From positions 1,253,395 to 1,317,394 of the forward strand of contig NZ_LT707408.1 of the NCBI RefSeq assembly GCF_900156875.1: a stretch of 64,000 bases of DNA. Direction: 5' to 3'. Positions 39,052 to 46,741 of this stretch are shown piece after piece; the stretch's first letter is position 1; each line of letters starts with the position of its first letter. The notes below the pieces were generated by a model. It was not told where the DNA came from. It saw only the letters and a list, made by a program, of their open reading frames with translations, and ran no database searches. This DNA comes from Robertmurraya dakarensis (GTDB lineage Bacteria > Bacillota > Bacilli > Bacillales > Cytobacillaceae). The translations under genes and the position numbers were made by a program.

Positions 39052-39603
39052 ATGGAGAAAAAGAAAAGTGAGTTTTGGGAATGGACAAAGGCTTTAATCA
39101 TTGCAGTTGTCCTAGCAGCAGTTATCCGATATTTTTTATTTGCGCCCATTGTCGTTGATGGTCTTTCAATGATGCCGACATTACATGATCAGGATAGAAT
39201 GATTGTGAATAAGTTAAGCTATAAAATAGGTGAACCTGAACGATTTGACATTATTGTTTTTCATGCTCCTGAAAATAAGGATTACATAAAAAGGGTTATT
39301 GGTTTGCCTGGGGATAAGATTGAATACAAGAATGATACTCTTTATGTAAATGGAGAGGCATATGAAGAGCCATACTTGGATGAGTATAAACAGCAAGTAA
39401 TTGATGGGCCCTTAACAGAACCATTTACATTGTTAGAAGTTACTGGGCAGGAAACAGTGCCTGAAGGACATCTATTCGTCATGGGTGATAACAGGCGGTA
39501 TAGTAAAGATAGCCGCCACATCGGAACCATTGAAATGGAAAAGGTTTTAGGTAATACCAGCATGATTTATTGGCCCATTGAAGATATAAGATTCGTGGAT
39601 TAG
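39052..39603 (+). CDS. lepB: Type I signal peptidase
   Basis: Cleaves Sec and Tat signal peptides at the outer face of the membrane. The 183 residues have one N-terminal transmembrane helix (about 12-30), catalytic Ser39 in VDGLSMMPTL, Lys80 in DYIKRVIGLPGD, and the box E GDNRRYSKDSRHIG. It is a prokaryotic SipS/SipT-type enzyme. It lies between rplS and rbgA; in B. subtilis no sip gene occupies this spot, but other Bacillaceae have one here. Confidence 0.95.
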   Translation: MEKKKSEFWEWTKALIIAVVLAAVIRYFLFAPIVVDGLSMMPTLHDQDRMIVNKLSYKIGEPERFDIIVFHAPENKDYIKRVIGLPGDKIEYKNDTLYVNGEAYEEPYLDEYKQQVIDGPLTEPFTLLEVTGQETVPEGHLFVMGDNRRYSKDSRHIGTIEMEKVLGNTSMIYWPIEDIRFVD

Positions 39604-39637
39604 TCTCAAAAAGATATAAAGTAAGGGAGGTATTAGG

Positions 39638-40492
39638 ATGACGATTCAATGGTTTCCGGGACATATGGCCAAAGCGCGCAGACAGGTCACGGAAAAACTT
39701 AAACTCGTTGATATCATCATAGAACTGGTCGACGCAAGAATACCCTATTCTTCCCGAAACCCCATGATAGATGAAATCATCCAGCATAAACCTAGATTAG
39801 TGCTTTTGAACAAAGCTGACATGGCCGATAAGGAGACGACAAAGGACTGGATCAGGTATTGGGATGAACAAGGAATTAAATCGCTGGCAATCAATTCTCA
39901 AGCTGGAACAGGGATGAAAGAAATTGTGTCAGCATCTCAAGCTATCTTGAAAGAAAAATTTGATCGAATGAAAGCGAAGGGCGTAAAGCCGCGTGCTATT
40001 CGGGCAATGATTGTTGGCATTCCGAATGTTGGAAAATCAACTTTGATTAACCGTCTTGCAAAGAAAAATATTGCTAAAACAGGAAATACACCTGGGGTTA
40101 CGAAAGCGCAGCAATGGATTAAGGTTGGAAAAGAACTGGAGTTACTTGATACACCAGGAATTCTCTGGCCAAAATTCGAGGATCAAGAGGTAGGATCAAA
40201 ATTAGCATTAACAGGTGCGATAAAAGATACGATTTTAAACCTGCAGGATATTTGTATTTACGGTCTGCGTTTTTTAGAAAAGGAATATCCACAGCGTTTA
40301 AAGGAACGTTATCAGTTAGAAACTATTCCTGAGGATATTGTTGAACTTTTTAATGAAATAGGAAAGCGTCGCGGCAGTCTAATGGCTGGCGGAGAAGTTG
40401 ATTATGATAAAGTGGCAGAACTTGTGATTCGTGATATCAGAATGGAGCAGCTAGGTCCTTTATCATTCGAAAAACCAGAGGATTTTATTTAA
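39638..40492 (+). CDS. rbgA: Ribosome biogenesis GTPase RbgA (YlqF)
   Basis: A circularly permuted GTPase required for late 50S assembly (L16 incorporation). The 284 residues show the order G4 (LLNKADMAD) then G1 ([14 protein letters not shown]), the switch segment [10 protein letters not shown] and G3 ([10 protein letters not shown]), and a C-terminal RNA-binding domain. The N-terminal [15 protein letters not shown] is characteristic. A terminator follows. Confidence 0.97.
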   Translation: MTIQWFPGHMAKARRQVTEKLKLVDIIIELVDARIPYSSRNPMIDEIIQHKPRLVLLNKADMADKETTKDWIRYWDEQGIKSLAINSQAGTGMKEIVSASQAILKEKFDRMKAKGVKPRAIRAMIVGIPNVGKSTLINRLAKKNIAKTGNTPGVTKAQQWIKVGKELELLDTPGILWPKFEDQEVGSKLALTGAIKDTILNLQDICIYGLRFLEKEYPQRLKERYQLETIPEDIVELFNEIGKRRGSLMAGGEVDYDKVAELVIRDIRMEQLGPLSFEKPEDFI

Positions 40493-40510
40493 ATAATTCT
40501 TACAATGAGA

Positions 40511-40548
40511 AAAAGACCTTCTTTAGCTGAGGGTCTTTACTTTTTTTA
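40511..40548 (+). terminator. Terminator after rbgA
   Basis: AAAGACCT (40512-40519) pairs with GGGTCTTT (40531-40538) and is followed by AC and seven T residues. Confidence 0.7.
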
Positions 40549-40554
40549 GAAAAA

Positions 40555-40562
40555 GCCGATAA
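40555..40562 (+). promoter_or_regulatory. Sigma-D-like -10 element before rnhB-ylqG-ylqH
   Basis: GCCGATAA differs by one base from the sigma-D -10 consensus GCCGATAT. The -35 (consensus TAAA about 15 bases upstream) is not evident: TTTA stands there. It is listed because ylqG-ylqH downstream resemble flagellar proteins; it may be chance. Confidence 0.2.
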
Positions 40563-40607
40563 GATAGTAGAAATATACTCAATACATAGCAAGGAGCAAG
40601 GATTGTT

Positions 40608-41411
40608 TTGAACAAGTTAACAATTAAAGAGATTGAGGAAAAACTGAAATTTATTGATAGACGAGATCATCCTTTGCTGGAAGAACTGTACGGGGACGAC
40701 CGTAAAGGTGTACAACAATTATTGAATAAGTGGCAAAACCACTATGAAAAAAAACAGAGAGCAGAAGAAAAGTTTTATCAAATGACAGCTTATGAAAGAG
40801 AAGCACGAGGTGAAGGATTTCAACTAATAGCTGGAGTAGATGAGGTTGGCAGAGGGCCTTTAGCTGGACCAGTCGTAGCTGCTGCCGTCATTTTGCCCCC
40901 ATCCTTTACCTTGCTGGGGTTAGATGATTCAAAAAAGCTCACGGCTGAAAAGCGCGAACACTTTTATCACTATATTCTTGAGAACGCCATATCAGTTGGC
41001 ATTGGGATTATTGAAGCAAAGGAAATTGATGAAATTAATATTCTTGAAGCAACAAAGAAAGCTATGCTGTCTTCCATTCGAAACTTAGAGCATGGGCCAG
41101 ACTGCCTATTAATCGATGCGTTAAAGCTCGATACACCGTATGCTGAGAGAGCGATTATTAAGGGGGATTCTAAATCCATTTCGATTGCAGCTGCTTCCGT
41201 TGTTGCCAAAGTGACACGTGATCGAATGATGCAGGAGATTGATAAAAATTATCCAGAGTACCTATTTTCAAAGAATATGGGATATGGAACAAAGGAGCAT
41301 CTGCAGGCCTTGGATAAATACGGAGCAACGCCATATCATCGCAAAAGCTTTGCACCAGTTTCTTCCATTATAAAGGGTATAGAGAAAGAGCGCCCGATGA
41401 ATGCTGTTTAA
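40608..41411 (+). CDS. rnhB: Ribonuclease HII
   Basis: Removes ribonucleotides and RNA from RNA-DNA hybrids. It is 267 residues with a Bacillus-type N-terminal substrate-binding extension (LTIKEIEEKL...YEREARGEGF), the catalytic start IAGVDEVGRGPLAGPVVAA, LLGLDDSKKL, and KGDSKSISIAAASVVAKVTRD. The TTG at 40608 (MNKLTIKEI) corresponds to the B. subtilis start and follows AAGGAG. ylqG begins 34 bases later. Confidence 0.95.
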   Translation: MNKLTIKEIEEKLKFIDRRDHPLLEELYGDDRKGVQQLLNKWQNHYEKKQRAEEKFYQMTAYEREARGEGFQLIAGVDEVGRGPLAGPVVAAAVILPPSFTLLGLDDSKKLTAEKREHFYHYILENAISVGIGIIEAKEIDEINILEATKKAMLSSIRNLEHGPDCLLIDALKLDTPYAERAIIKGDSKSISIAAASVVAKVTRDRMMQEIDKNYPEYLFSKNMGYGTKEHLQALDKYGATPYHRKSFAPVSSIIKGIEKERPMNAV

Positions 41412-41445
41412 GAAGAGAGCGAAAGTTAGCGGAGGAGGATCATAA

Positions 41446-42792
41446 GTGCGGACAGAGAATCTTATTGGTTTGCTTTTAAAGCAACATGATATTACCACTC
41501 AAAATACTGCTAGTTCATTTCGTTCAGGTCAAATTATACTAGGAAAGGTGACAAAATTTTTCCCGAATGAACTAGCTGAGGTCCAGGTGGGGACTCAAAA
41601 GATGATTGCGAAATTGGAGGCGCCGCTTACAGCGGGTGTCCCATATTGGTTTCAGGTACAGTCTGGCAAAGGGCAAATACATCTCAAGGTGTTAGAACAA
41701 TCAACCAGTCCGGTGAGCAGGGAACAAACCAATTCGACTCAAACGGTGTTAAAACAGCTGGAGTTGCCGCAAACAGAAGAATATACTAAAACGGTGAAAT
41801 ATTTCATAAAGGAACAGCTTCCTGTGACGAAGGAAATGATTCGTAATGCCACACTTGCTCTTAATGGTGTAAAAGACTATGAAGAGGGTCTTCAGGCTGT
41901 TAAACAACTAGTTTTGAAGGGCTTGCCGATCACTGAAGACATCTTGGAAGCGACGATTGTTTCAAGCAAGCAAGAACCCCTCCATCAATTGTTAAACAAG
42001 CTTCATACGGTACTCACTGCAAGCCCTGTCTCTGCAAGTGGCGAACGTCTTCTTTCCTTTATTCAGAGTTTAATAAGGCTGGACAATGACCAAGCTAATA
42101 CGCCGCCACATCCGGTTAAAGAAGGGCAAACAGAGTCTATCAATTGGGAGGATAGAGGAAGTCTAATTCAGCATATTAAAAAGTTAACAACCATGATCGG
42201 CTTTGATTATGAAAGGCATTTAGAGTTTTCACTAAAAGATGGTAACCAGGCAGATCTTCAAGAGCAGGAGAATCTGAAGTCTTTATTAATAAAGTTCTTA
42301 GATGAAAATCCTCCGCAGATGCAAAAAGAATCTGCACAACAACTCTTAAATAAAGTGACAGGGCTGCAGCTTCTTTCGCAAGACACGGGTTTTCTTCAGC
42401 AGTATGTGGTACAAGTGCCATTGTCTTTTTGGAATAAAAGAACCGATCTAACTGTGCAGTGGAGTGGAAGGAAGAAGGAAAATGGCCAAATAGATTCTAA
42501 TTACTGCAGGATCCTTTTTTATTTAGAATTAGAGCATTTAAATGAAGTAATCGTGGATCTTCAAATACAAAACCGAATCTTGAATGTTAACATTTTCAAT
42601 GAAAATGATGGGATAAAGCAAATAGCTAGGACTTTTATCACTACTTTGAAAGATAGGCTCAAAGAGTTGGATTATCAATTATCATCCGTGAATTTTTACC
42701 ATATGGAAAGTCAAAAAAAGTTAGACAGTCAAAGAAATTATCCAAAAATATATGAAGCAAATCATATTCGTGGAGTCGATATAAGAGTATGA
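41446..42792 (+). CDS. ylqG: YlqG, FliK-like C-terminal domain protein
   Basis: A 448-residue protein of unknown function, known only by its position (B. subtilis ylqG). The N-terminal third is Gln/Glu-rich (FRSGQIILGKVTKFFPNELAEVQVG resembles an S1/OB-like strand set); the middle is low in conservation and probably helical; the C-terminal ~120 residues (from FLQQYVVQVPLSFW, about 315) follow the pattern of the FliK hook-length domain: YLELEHLNEVIVDLQIQN, then FNENDGIKQIARTF and LKDRLKELDYQLSSVNFYHM. GGAGGAGG is 7 bases before GTG 41446. The stop overlaps ylqH. The FliK relationship is my inference from pattern. Confidence 0.75.
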   Translation: MRTENLIGLLLKQHDITTQNTASSFRSGQIILGKVTKFFPNELAEVQVGTQKMIAKLEAPLTAGVPYWFQVQSGKGQIHLKVLEQSTSPVSREQTNSTQTVLKQLELPQTEEYTKTVKYFIKEQLPVTKEMIRNATLALNGVKDYEEGLQAVKQLVLKGLPITEDILEATIVSSKQEPLHQLLNKLHTVLTASPVSASGERLLSFIQSLIRLDNDQANTPPHPVKEGQTESINWEDRGSLIQHIKKLTTMIGFDYERHLEFSLKDGNQADLQEQENLKSLLIKFLDENPPQMQKESAQQLLNKVTGLQLLSQDTGFLQQYVVQVPLSFWNKRTDLTVQWSGRKKENGQIDSNYCRILFYLELEHLNEVIVDLQIQNRILNVNIFNENDGIKQIARTFITTLKDRLKELDYQLSSVNFYHMESQKKLDSQRNYPKIYEANHIRGVDIRV

Positions 42793-43073
42793 AAAAGACA
42801 GAAAAGAATAAAAGAAAAGAAGCTGTTGCCCTTCATTATAATTCACATTATGACGATGCTCCCTCATTACTTGCGAAAGGGAAAGGAATTATTGCTGAGA
42901 ACATACTAGAGAAAGCATTGGAAAACAATATTCCGATTCAGGAGGACCCTTCATTAGTAGAATTACTGAGTAAGTTAAACATCAACGAAAGTATACCAGA
43001 GGAATTATACCAAGCCGTTGCAGAAGTATTTGCATTTATCTATAAAACGGATCAGTCAGCAGGGAAAAAGTAA
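42789..43073 (+). CDS. ylqH: YlqH, FlhB C-terminal-like protein lacking NPTH
   Basis: A 94-residue protein matching the cytoplasmic C-terminal part of FlhB, the export-switch protein: RKEAVALHYNSHYDDAPSLL, AKGKGIIAENILEKALENNI, VELLSKLNINESIPEELY and AVAEVFAFIYK align with the FlhB segment just after its autocleavage site. The NPTH motif itself is absent and replaced by the new N-terminus, as if the gene encodes the post-cleavage fragment alone. It overlaps ylqG (ATGA). Confidence 0.85.
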   Translation: MKKTEKNKRKEAVALHYNSHYDDAPSLLAKGKGIIAENILEKALENNIPIQEDPSLVELLSKLNINESIPEELYQAVAEVFAFIYKTDQSAGKK

Positions 43074-43074
43074 G

Positions 43075-43101
43075 GAAAATTATACCTGAATAATAATTTT
43101 C
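43075..43101 (+). terminator. Weak candidate terminator after ylqH
   Basis: GAAAATTAT (43075-43083) pairs with ATAATTTTC (43093-43101); all but two pairs are A-T, and TTAGGTTTTT follows. Low stability makes this doubtful. Confidence 0.3.
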
Positions 43102-43115
43102 TTAGGTTTTTAAAA

Positions 43116-43199
43116 TTGAAAATTTTCAAATAAAAATAATATTTTTGTCTATATCTGTAGACAAGGACATTTTAGTCTTATAAAATGAAAGCGCAGGAC
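43116..43199 (+). promoter_or_regulatory. Symmetric elements and possible promoter before sucCD
   Basis: Within 84 bases lie a perfect 14-bp palindrome TTGAAAATTTTCAA (43116-43129), an inverted repeat TTGTCTA-N6-TAGACAA (43145-43164) whose right arm contains a -35-like TAGACA, a -10-like TATAAA (43179-43184, spacing only 15), and a cre-like ATGAAAGCGCAGGAC (43185-43199, last bases poor). This could form a repressed promoter; CcpA control of sucCD would fit TCA-cycle regulation. Confidence 0.35.
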
Positions 43200-43318
43200 T
43201 TTTTTTGAACAGTTAAAAGAAAAATATTTCAATGATTTCGTTTCGGGAATTATTTGATGTTTCTGAATGTACAAGCTGTTCTCTACAAGTGATTGAAGAT
43301 GATTAAGGAGGATGGGAA

Positions 43319-44479
43319 ATGAATATCCATGAGTATCAAGGTAAAGAAATCCTCAGAGCATACGGGGTATCTGTTCCTAATGGAAAGGTAGCATTTACAG
43401 TTGAAGAGGCTGTTGAAGCTGCAAAAGAATTAGGTACTGAAGTTTGTGTAGTGAAAGCACAAATTCATGCTGGGGGACGCGGAAAAGCTGGCGGCGTTAA
43501 AGTAGCCAAAAACTTAGATGAAGTTCGTACATATGCAAATGAAATCTTAGGTAAAACGCTTGTTACACACCAAACAGGCCCTGAAGGCAAAGAAGTAAAA
43601 CGCCTATTAATCGAAGAAGGCTGCGATATTAAGAAAGAATACTACGTTGGTTTAGTTCTTGACCGTGCTACTTCTCGTGTTGTATTAATGGCTTCTGAAG
43701 AAGGCGGAACAGAAATTGAAGAGGTTGCAGAAAAGACTCCTGAGAAAATTTTCAAAGAGGAAATTGATCCGGTAGTTGGCTTACAGCCATTCCAAGCTCG
43801 CAGAATTGCTTTTAATATTAACATTCCAAAAGAATTAGTTAACAAAGCCGTTAAGTTCATGATGGGCTTATACCAAGCTTATGTTGAAAAAGATTGCTCT
43901 ATTGCAGAAATCAATCCACTAGTTGTAACTGGTGATGGAAATGTTATGGCGTTGGATGCTAAGTTAAACTTTGATTCTAATGCACTTTATCGTCAAAAAG
44001 ATGTTGTTGCATACCGTGATCTTGAGGAAGAGGATCCAAAAGAAATCGAAGCATCTAAATACGATCTAAGCTATATCGCATTAGACGGTAATATCGGTTG
44101 TATGGTTAATGGTGCGGGACTTGCAATGGCAACAATGGATATTGTTAAACATTTTGGCGGAGATCCGGCTAACTTCCTTGATGTAGGGGGCGGTGCAACT
44201 GCAGAGAAAGTAACAGAAGCATTTAAGATTATCCTTTCTGATCCAAATGTTAAGGGTATTTTCGTTAATATCTTTGGCGGAATCATGAAGTGTGACGTAA
44301 TTGCTACAGGTGTTGTTGAAGCCGCGAAACAAGTTGGCTTAAGCGTTCCTTTAGTAGTACGTTTAGAAGGTACAAACGTTGACCTAGGTAAGAAGATTCT
44401 TGCTGAATCAGATGTTGACATCGTTGCTGCTGATTCAATGGCAGACGGAGCAGAAAAAATCGTATCATTAGTTGGATAA
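43319..44479 (+). CDS. sucC: Succinyl-CoA synthetase beta subunit
   Basis: Makes succinate, CoA and ATP or GTP from succinyl-CoA in the TCA cycle, together with SucD. It is 386 residues: N-terminal ATP-grasp ([33 protein letters not shown]) and the C-terminal CoA-ligase domain ([45 protein letters not shown]). AAGGAGG precedes the start; sucD follows after 31 bases. Confidence 0.98.
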   Translation: MNIHEYQGKEILRAYGVSVPNGKVAFTVEEAVEAAKELGTEVCVVKAQIHAGGRGKAGGVKVAKNLDEVRTYANEILGKTLVTHQTGPEGKEVKRLLIEEGCDIKKEYYVGLVLDRATSRVVLMASEEGGTEIEEVAEKTPEKIFKEEIDPVVGLQPFQARRIAFNINIPKELVNKAVKFMMGLYQAYVEKDCSIAEINPLVVTGDGNVMALDAKLNFDSNALYRQKDVVAYRDLEEEDPKEIEASKYDLSYIALDGNIGCMVNGAGLAMATMDIVKHFGGDPANFLDVGGGATAEKVTEAFKIILSDPNVKGIFVNIFGGIMKCDVIATGVVEAAKQVGLSVPLVVRLEGTNVDLGKKILAESDVDIVAADSMADGAEKIVSLVG

Positions 44480-44510
44480 GGATATTGGATAGGAAAGGAG
44501 TAGAATAAAC

Positions 44511-45413
44511 GTGAGTGTATTTATTAATAAAGATACAAAAGTAATTGTTCAAGGGATCACTGGTTCAACAGCCCTTTTTCATACAAAACAAATGTTAGAA
44601 TATGGTACAAAGATCGTAGGAGGAACATCTCCTGGTAAAGGCGGCACTGAGGTAGAGGGTGTTCCTGTATTTAACACTGTTAAAGAAGCTGTAGACGCTA
44701 CAGGTGCGAACGCTTCTGTCATTTATGTACCAGCTCCATTTGCTGCAGATGCTATTTTAGAAGCAGTAGACGCTGAACTTGATCTTGCTATCTGTATTAC
44801 AGAGCATATTCCAGTATTAGATATGGTAAAAGTTAAGCGCTATATGGAAGGTAAGAAGACTCGTCTTGTAGGACCAAACTGCCCTGGTGTTATTACAGCT
44901 GATGAGTGTAAGATTGGAATCATGCCTGGTTACATTCATACAAAAGGACATGTTGGGGTAGTTTCAAGATCAGGTACATTAACATACGAAGCAGTTCATC
45001 AATTAACACAGGCTGGTTTAGGACAAACAACTGCTGTAGGTATTGGTGGAGACCCTGTAAATGGTACAAACTTCATCGATGTTCTAAAAGCATTCAATGA
45101 AGATCCTGAAACATATGCTGTTATCATGATCGGTGAGATCGGTGGAACGGCTGAAGAAGAGGCTGCTGAGTGGGTTAAGGCAAATATGACTAAACCAGTA
45201 GTTGGCTTCATTGGCGGACGCACAGCGCCTCCAGGAAAGCGTATGGGACATGCGGGCGCGATTATCTCTGGCGGTAAAGGAACAGCTGATGAGAAAATCC
45301 GTGTTATGAATGAGTGTGGAATCGAAGTAGCTGATACTCCATCAGTTATGGGTGAAACACTAATTAAAGTTTTAAAAGAAAAAGGACTTTATGAAAAGTG
45401 TAAAGCACAATAA
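44511..45413 (+). CDS. sucD: Succinyl-CoA synthetase alpha subunit
   Basis: Binds CoA and carries the phosphohistidine intermediate. It is 300 residues: CoA-binding Rossmann domain ([20 protein letters not shown]), [22 protein letters not shown] and the active His at about 247 in [17 protein letters not shown]. The start is GTG 44511 after AGGAAAGGAG. It is followed by a terminator. Confidence 0.98.
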   Translation: MSVFINKDTKVIVQGITGSTALFHTKQMLEYGTKIVGGTSPGKGGTEVEGVPVFNTVKEAVDATGANASVIYVPAPFAADAILEAVDAELDLAICITEHIPVLDMVKVKRYMEGKKTRLVGPNCPGVITADECKIGIMPGYIHTKGHVGVVSRSGTLTYEAVHQLTQAGLGQTTAVGIGGDPVNGTNFIDVLKAFNEDPETYAVIMIGEIGGTAEEEAAEWVKANMTKPVVGFIGGRTAPPGKRMGHAGAIISGGKGTADEKIRVMNECGIEVADTPSVMGETLIKVLKEKGLYEKCKAQ

Positions 45414-45440
45414 TTAAGTAGTTTTTCTACCATATTTTTA

Positions 45441-45471
45441 TGAACAGTCCCTCTTTTTGAGGGGCTGTTCA
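45441..45471 (+). terminator. Terminator of sucCD
   Basis: A 12-13 bp stem (45441-45453 with 45459-45471, one G-U pair), loop of five T; the downstream tail is only moderately T-rich. Confidence 0.7.
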
Positions 45472-45556
45472 ATATGGCTTTTATTTCCCCAATAAATCTC
45501 CCTCGATTCATCAATTCTTTCTCAGTAAAAATCCAATGATTAAAGGAGCAAATTTT

Positions 45557-46417
45557 ATGGAAGAATTTAAAAAAAGGCTTACACATTTGCATCACTGCAA
45601 TGGAATCGGCTGGAAGGCGATATTTCACCTCTTAAAAGCAGATCCTGAGTTAAAGAACTTGTATAGGTGTCCGCCGCTTCAGAATGTTCCTAATTTAACC
45701 AAAAATAACTTTCTTGATAACATAAACTCCATAACAATCCACGATTATTTTCATGAGTACTCCTTGAATGACATTCATATGATCACTTATTTTGATAAAG
45801 AGTATCCCTCCCTATTAAAAGAAACTTTCCAGCCCCCTTGGGTGCTTTATGCAAAAGGGAATATCAATCTATTAAATAACGGTATAAAGCTTGCTGCTGT
45901 AGGTTCAAGACAAGCTACATCTTATGGGAAGAATGCAATTAAGGCCCTTTTCCCAAAACTTATAGAAAAGGAGATCATTCTAGTCAGTGGATTAGCTGCA
46001 GGGATTGATACATGTGTGCATCAAACTGCCATGCGTTTAGGCGGACATACGATTGCAGTAATTGCTGGAGGCCTTTATCATATTTATCCGCAAGAGAATA
46101 GGAATCTTGCACTAGAGATGATGAAAAATCAATTAATCTTAAGTGAGTATCCTCCAAATACTAGACCGAGTAGATGGCATTTCCCTGCTCGGAACCGAAT
46201 AATTAGTGGAATGAGCAGTGGTACATTAATAATTGAAGCAAAACAGAAAAGCGGGTCTCTTATCACGGCTAATTATGCTGTTCAGGAAGGGAGAGATGTA
46301 TTTGCGATCCCTGGAAATATTTTCAGCCCGTTTTCTGAAGGAACGAATGAATTGATTCAACAAGGTGCAAAACTAGTTAAAAGCTCTGGAGATATTCTAG
46401 ATGAGTTAATTTATTAG
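45557..46417 (+). CDS. dprA: DNA processing protein DprA (Smf)
   Basis: Loads RecA on incoming single-stranded DNA during transformation. It is 286 residues: an N-terminal helix-rich region (LHHCNGIGWKAIFHLL) and the Rossmann-like core with VGSRQATSYG near 116, SGLAAGIDTCVHQTAM, GGLYHIYPQENR, FPARNRIISGMS and EGRDVFAIPGN. ATG 45557 follows AAGGAG; the ATG at 45536 lies before that ribosome site. A candidate AT-rich terminator follows. Confidence 0.95.
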   Translation: MEEFKKRLTHLHHCNGIGWKAIFHLLKADPELKNLYRCPPLQNVPNLTKNNFLDNINSITIHDYFHEYSLNDIHMITYFDKEYPSLLKETFQPPWVLYAKGNINLLNNGIKLAAVGSRQATSYGKNAIKALFPKLIEKEIILVSGLAAGIDTCVHQTAMRLGGHTIAVIAGGLYHIYPQENRNLALEMMKNQLILSEYPPNTRPSRWHFPARNRIISGMSSGTLIIEAKQKSGSLITANYAVQEGRDVFAIPGNIFSPFSEGTNELIQQGAKLVKSSGDILDELIY

Positions 46418-46449
46418 CACAGAAATATTTCAAATTCTCCCATTTTTAT

Positions 46450-46480
46450 TCATAAAAGTGAATTTTTTATGATATTTTTT
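46450..46480 (+). terminator. AT-rich terminator after dprA
   Basis: TCATAAAA (46450-46457) pairs with TTTTATGA (46465-46472), followed by TATTTTTT. The stem is weak but well placed, 33 bases after dprA. Confidence 0.4.
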
Positions 46481-46577
46481 AGAGTTTTGAAACAAATTTT
46501 GATGAAAAAGGTTGAAATTATATTGAAACTGGTATACATTTTGCAACAGGTAATCATATAAGAAAGAACATAAAAGG

Positions 46578-46591
46578 TGAAAACGGTTTCC
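46578..46591 (+). promoter_or_regulatory. Candidate cre (CcpA) site upstream of the topA promoter
   Basis: TGAAAACGGTTTCC matches 13 of 14 positions of the cre consensus TGWAANCGNTNWCA. Its centre lies about 50 bases before the predicted start, the position used by activating cre sites such as ackA. The surrounding gap 46418-46741 (324 bases) holds the dprA terminator, this site, a promoter and a leader hairpin. Confidence 0.45.
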
Positions 46592-46598
46592 ATGGGCA

Positions 46599-46627
46599 TT
46601 GACAAGTATTGCTATCTTGTTTAATAA
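46599..46627 (+). promoter_or_regulatory. Putative promoter of topA
   Basis: Consensus TTGACA (46599-46604) with 17 bases to TAATAA (46622-46627), a poor -10. The leader would be about 108 bases and includes the inverted repeat TAAGAAATAA (46667-46676) / TTATTTCTTA (46693-46702). Confidence 0.4.
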
Positions 46628-46741
46628 TAATGAATATTTAAATAATTAATTTTGTACATTCTTTAATAAGAAATAATGAATCTTTTAAATGTTTATTTCT
46701 TAGTCAAATATTTTCATAATCCCTCTTGAGGAGGACAATAG

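Noticed and set aside
39017-39097. Separate small protein gene before lepB
   Set aside because: Kept only as a finding; overlap with lepB and lack of recognised homology do not support a gene call.
43096-43110. CodY-box-like sequence before sucC
   Set aside because: Eleven of 15 matches only, in very AT-rich DNA.
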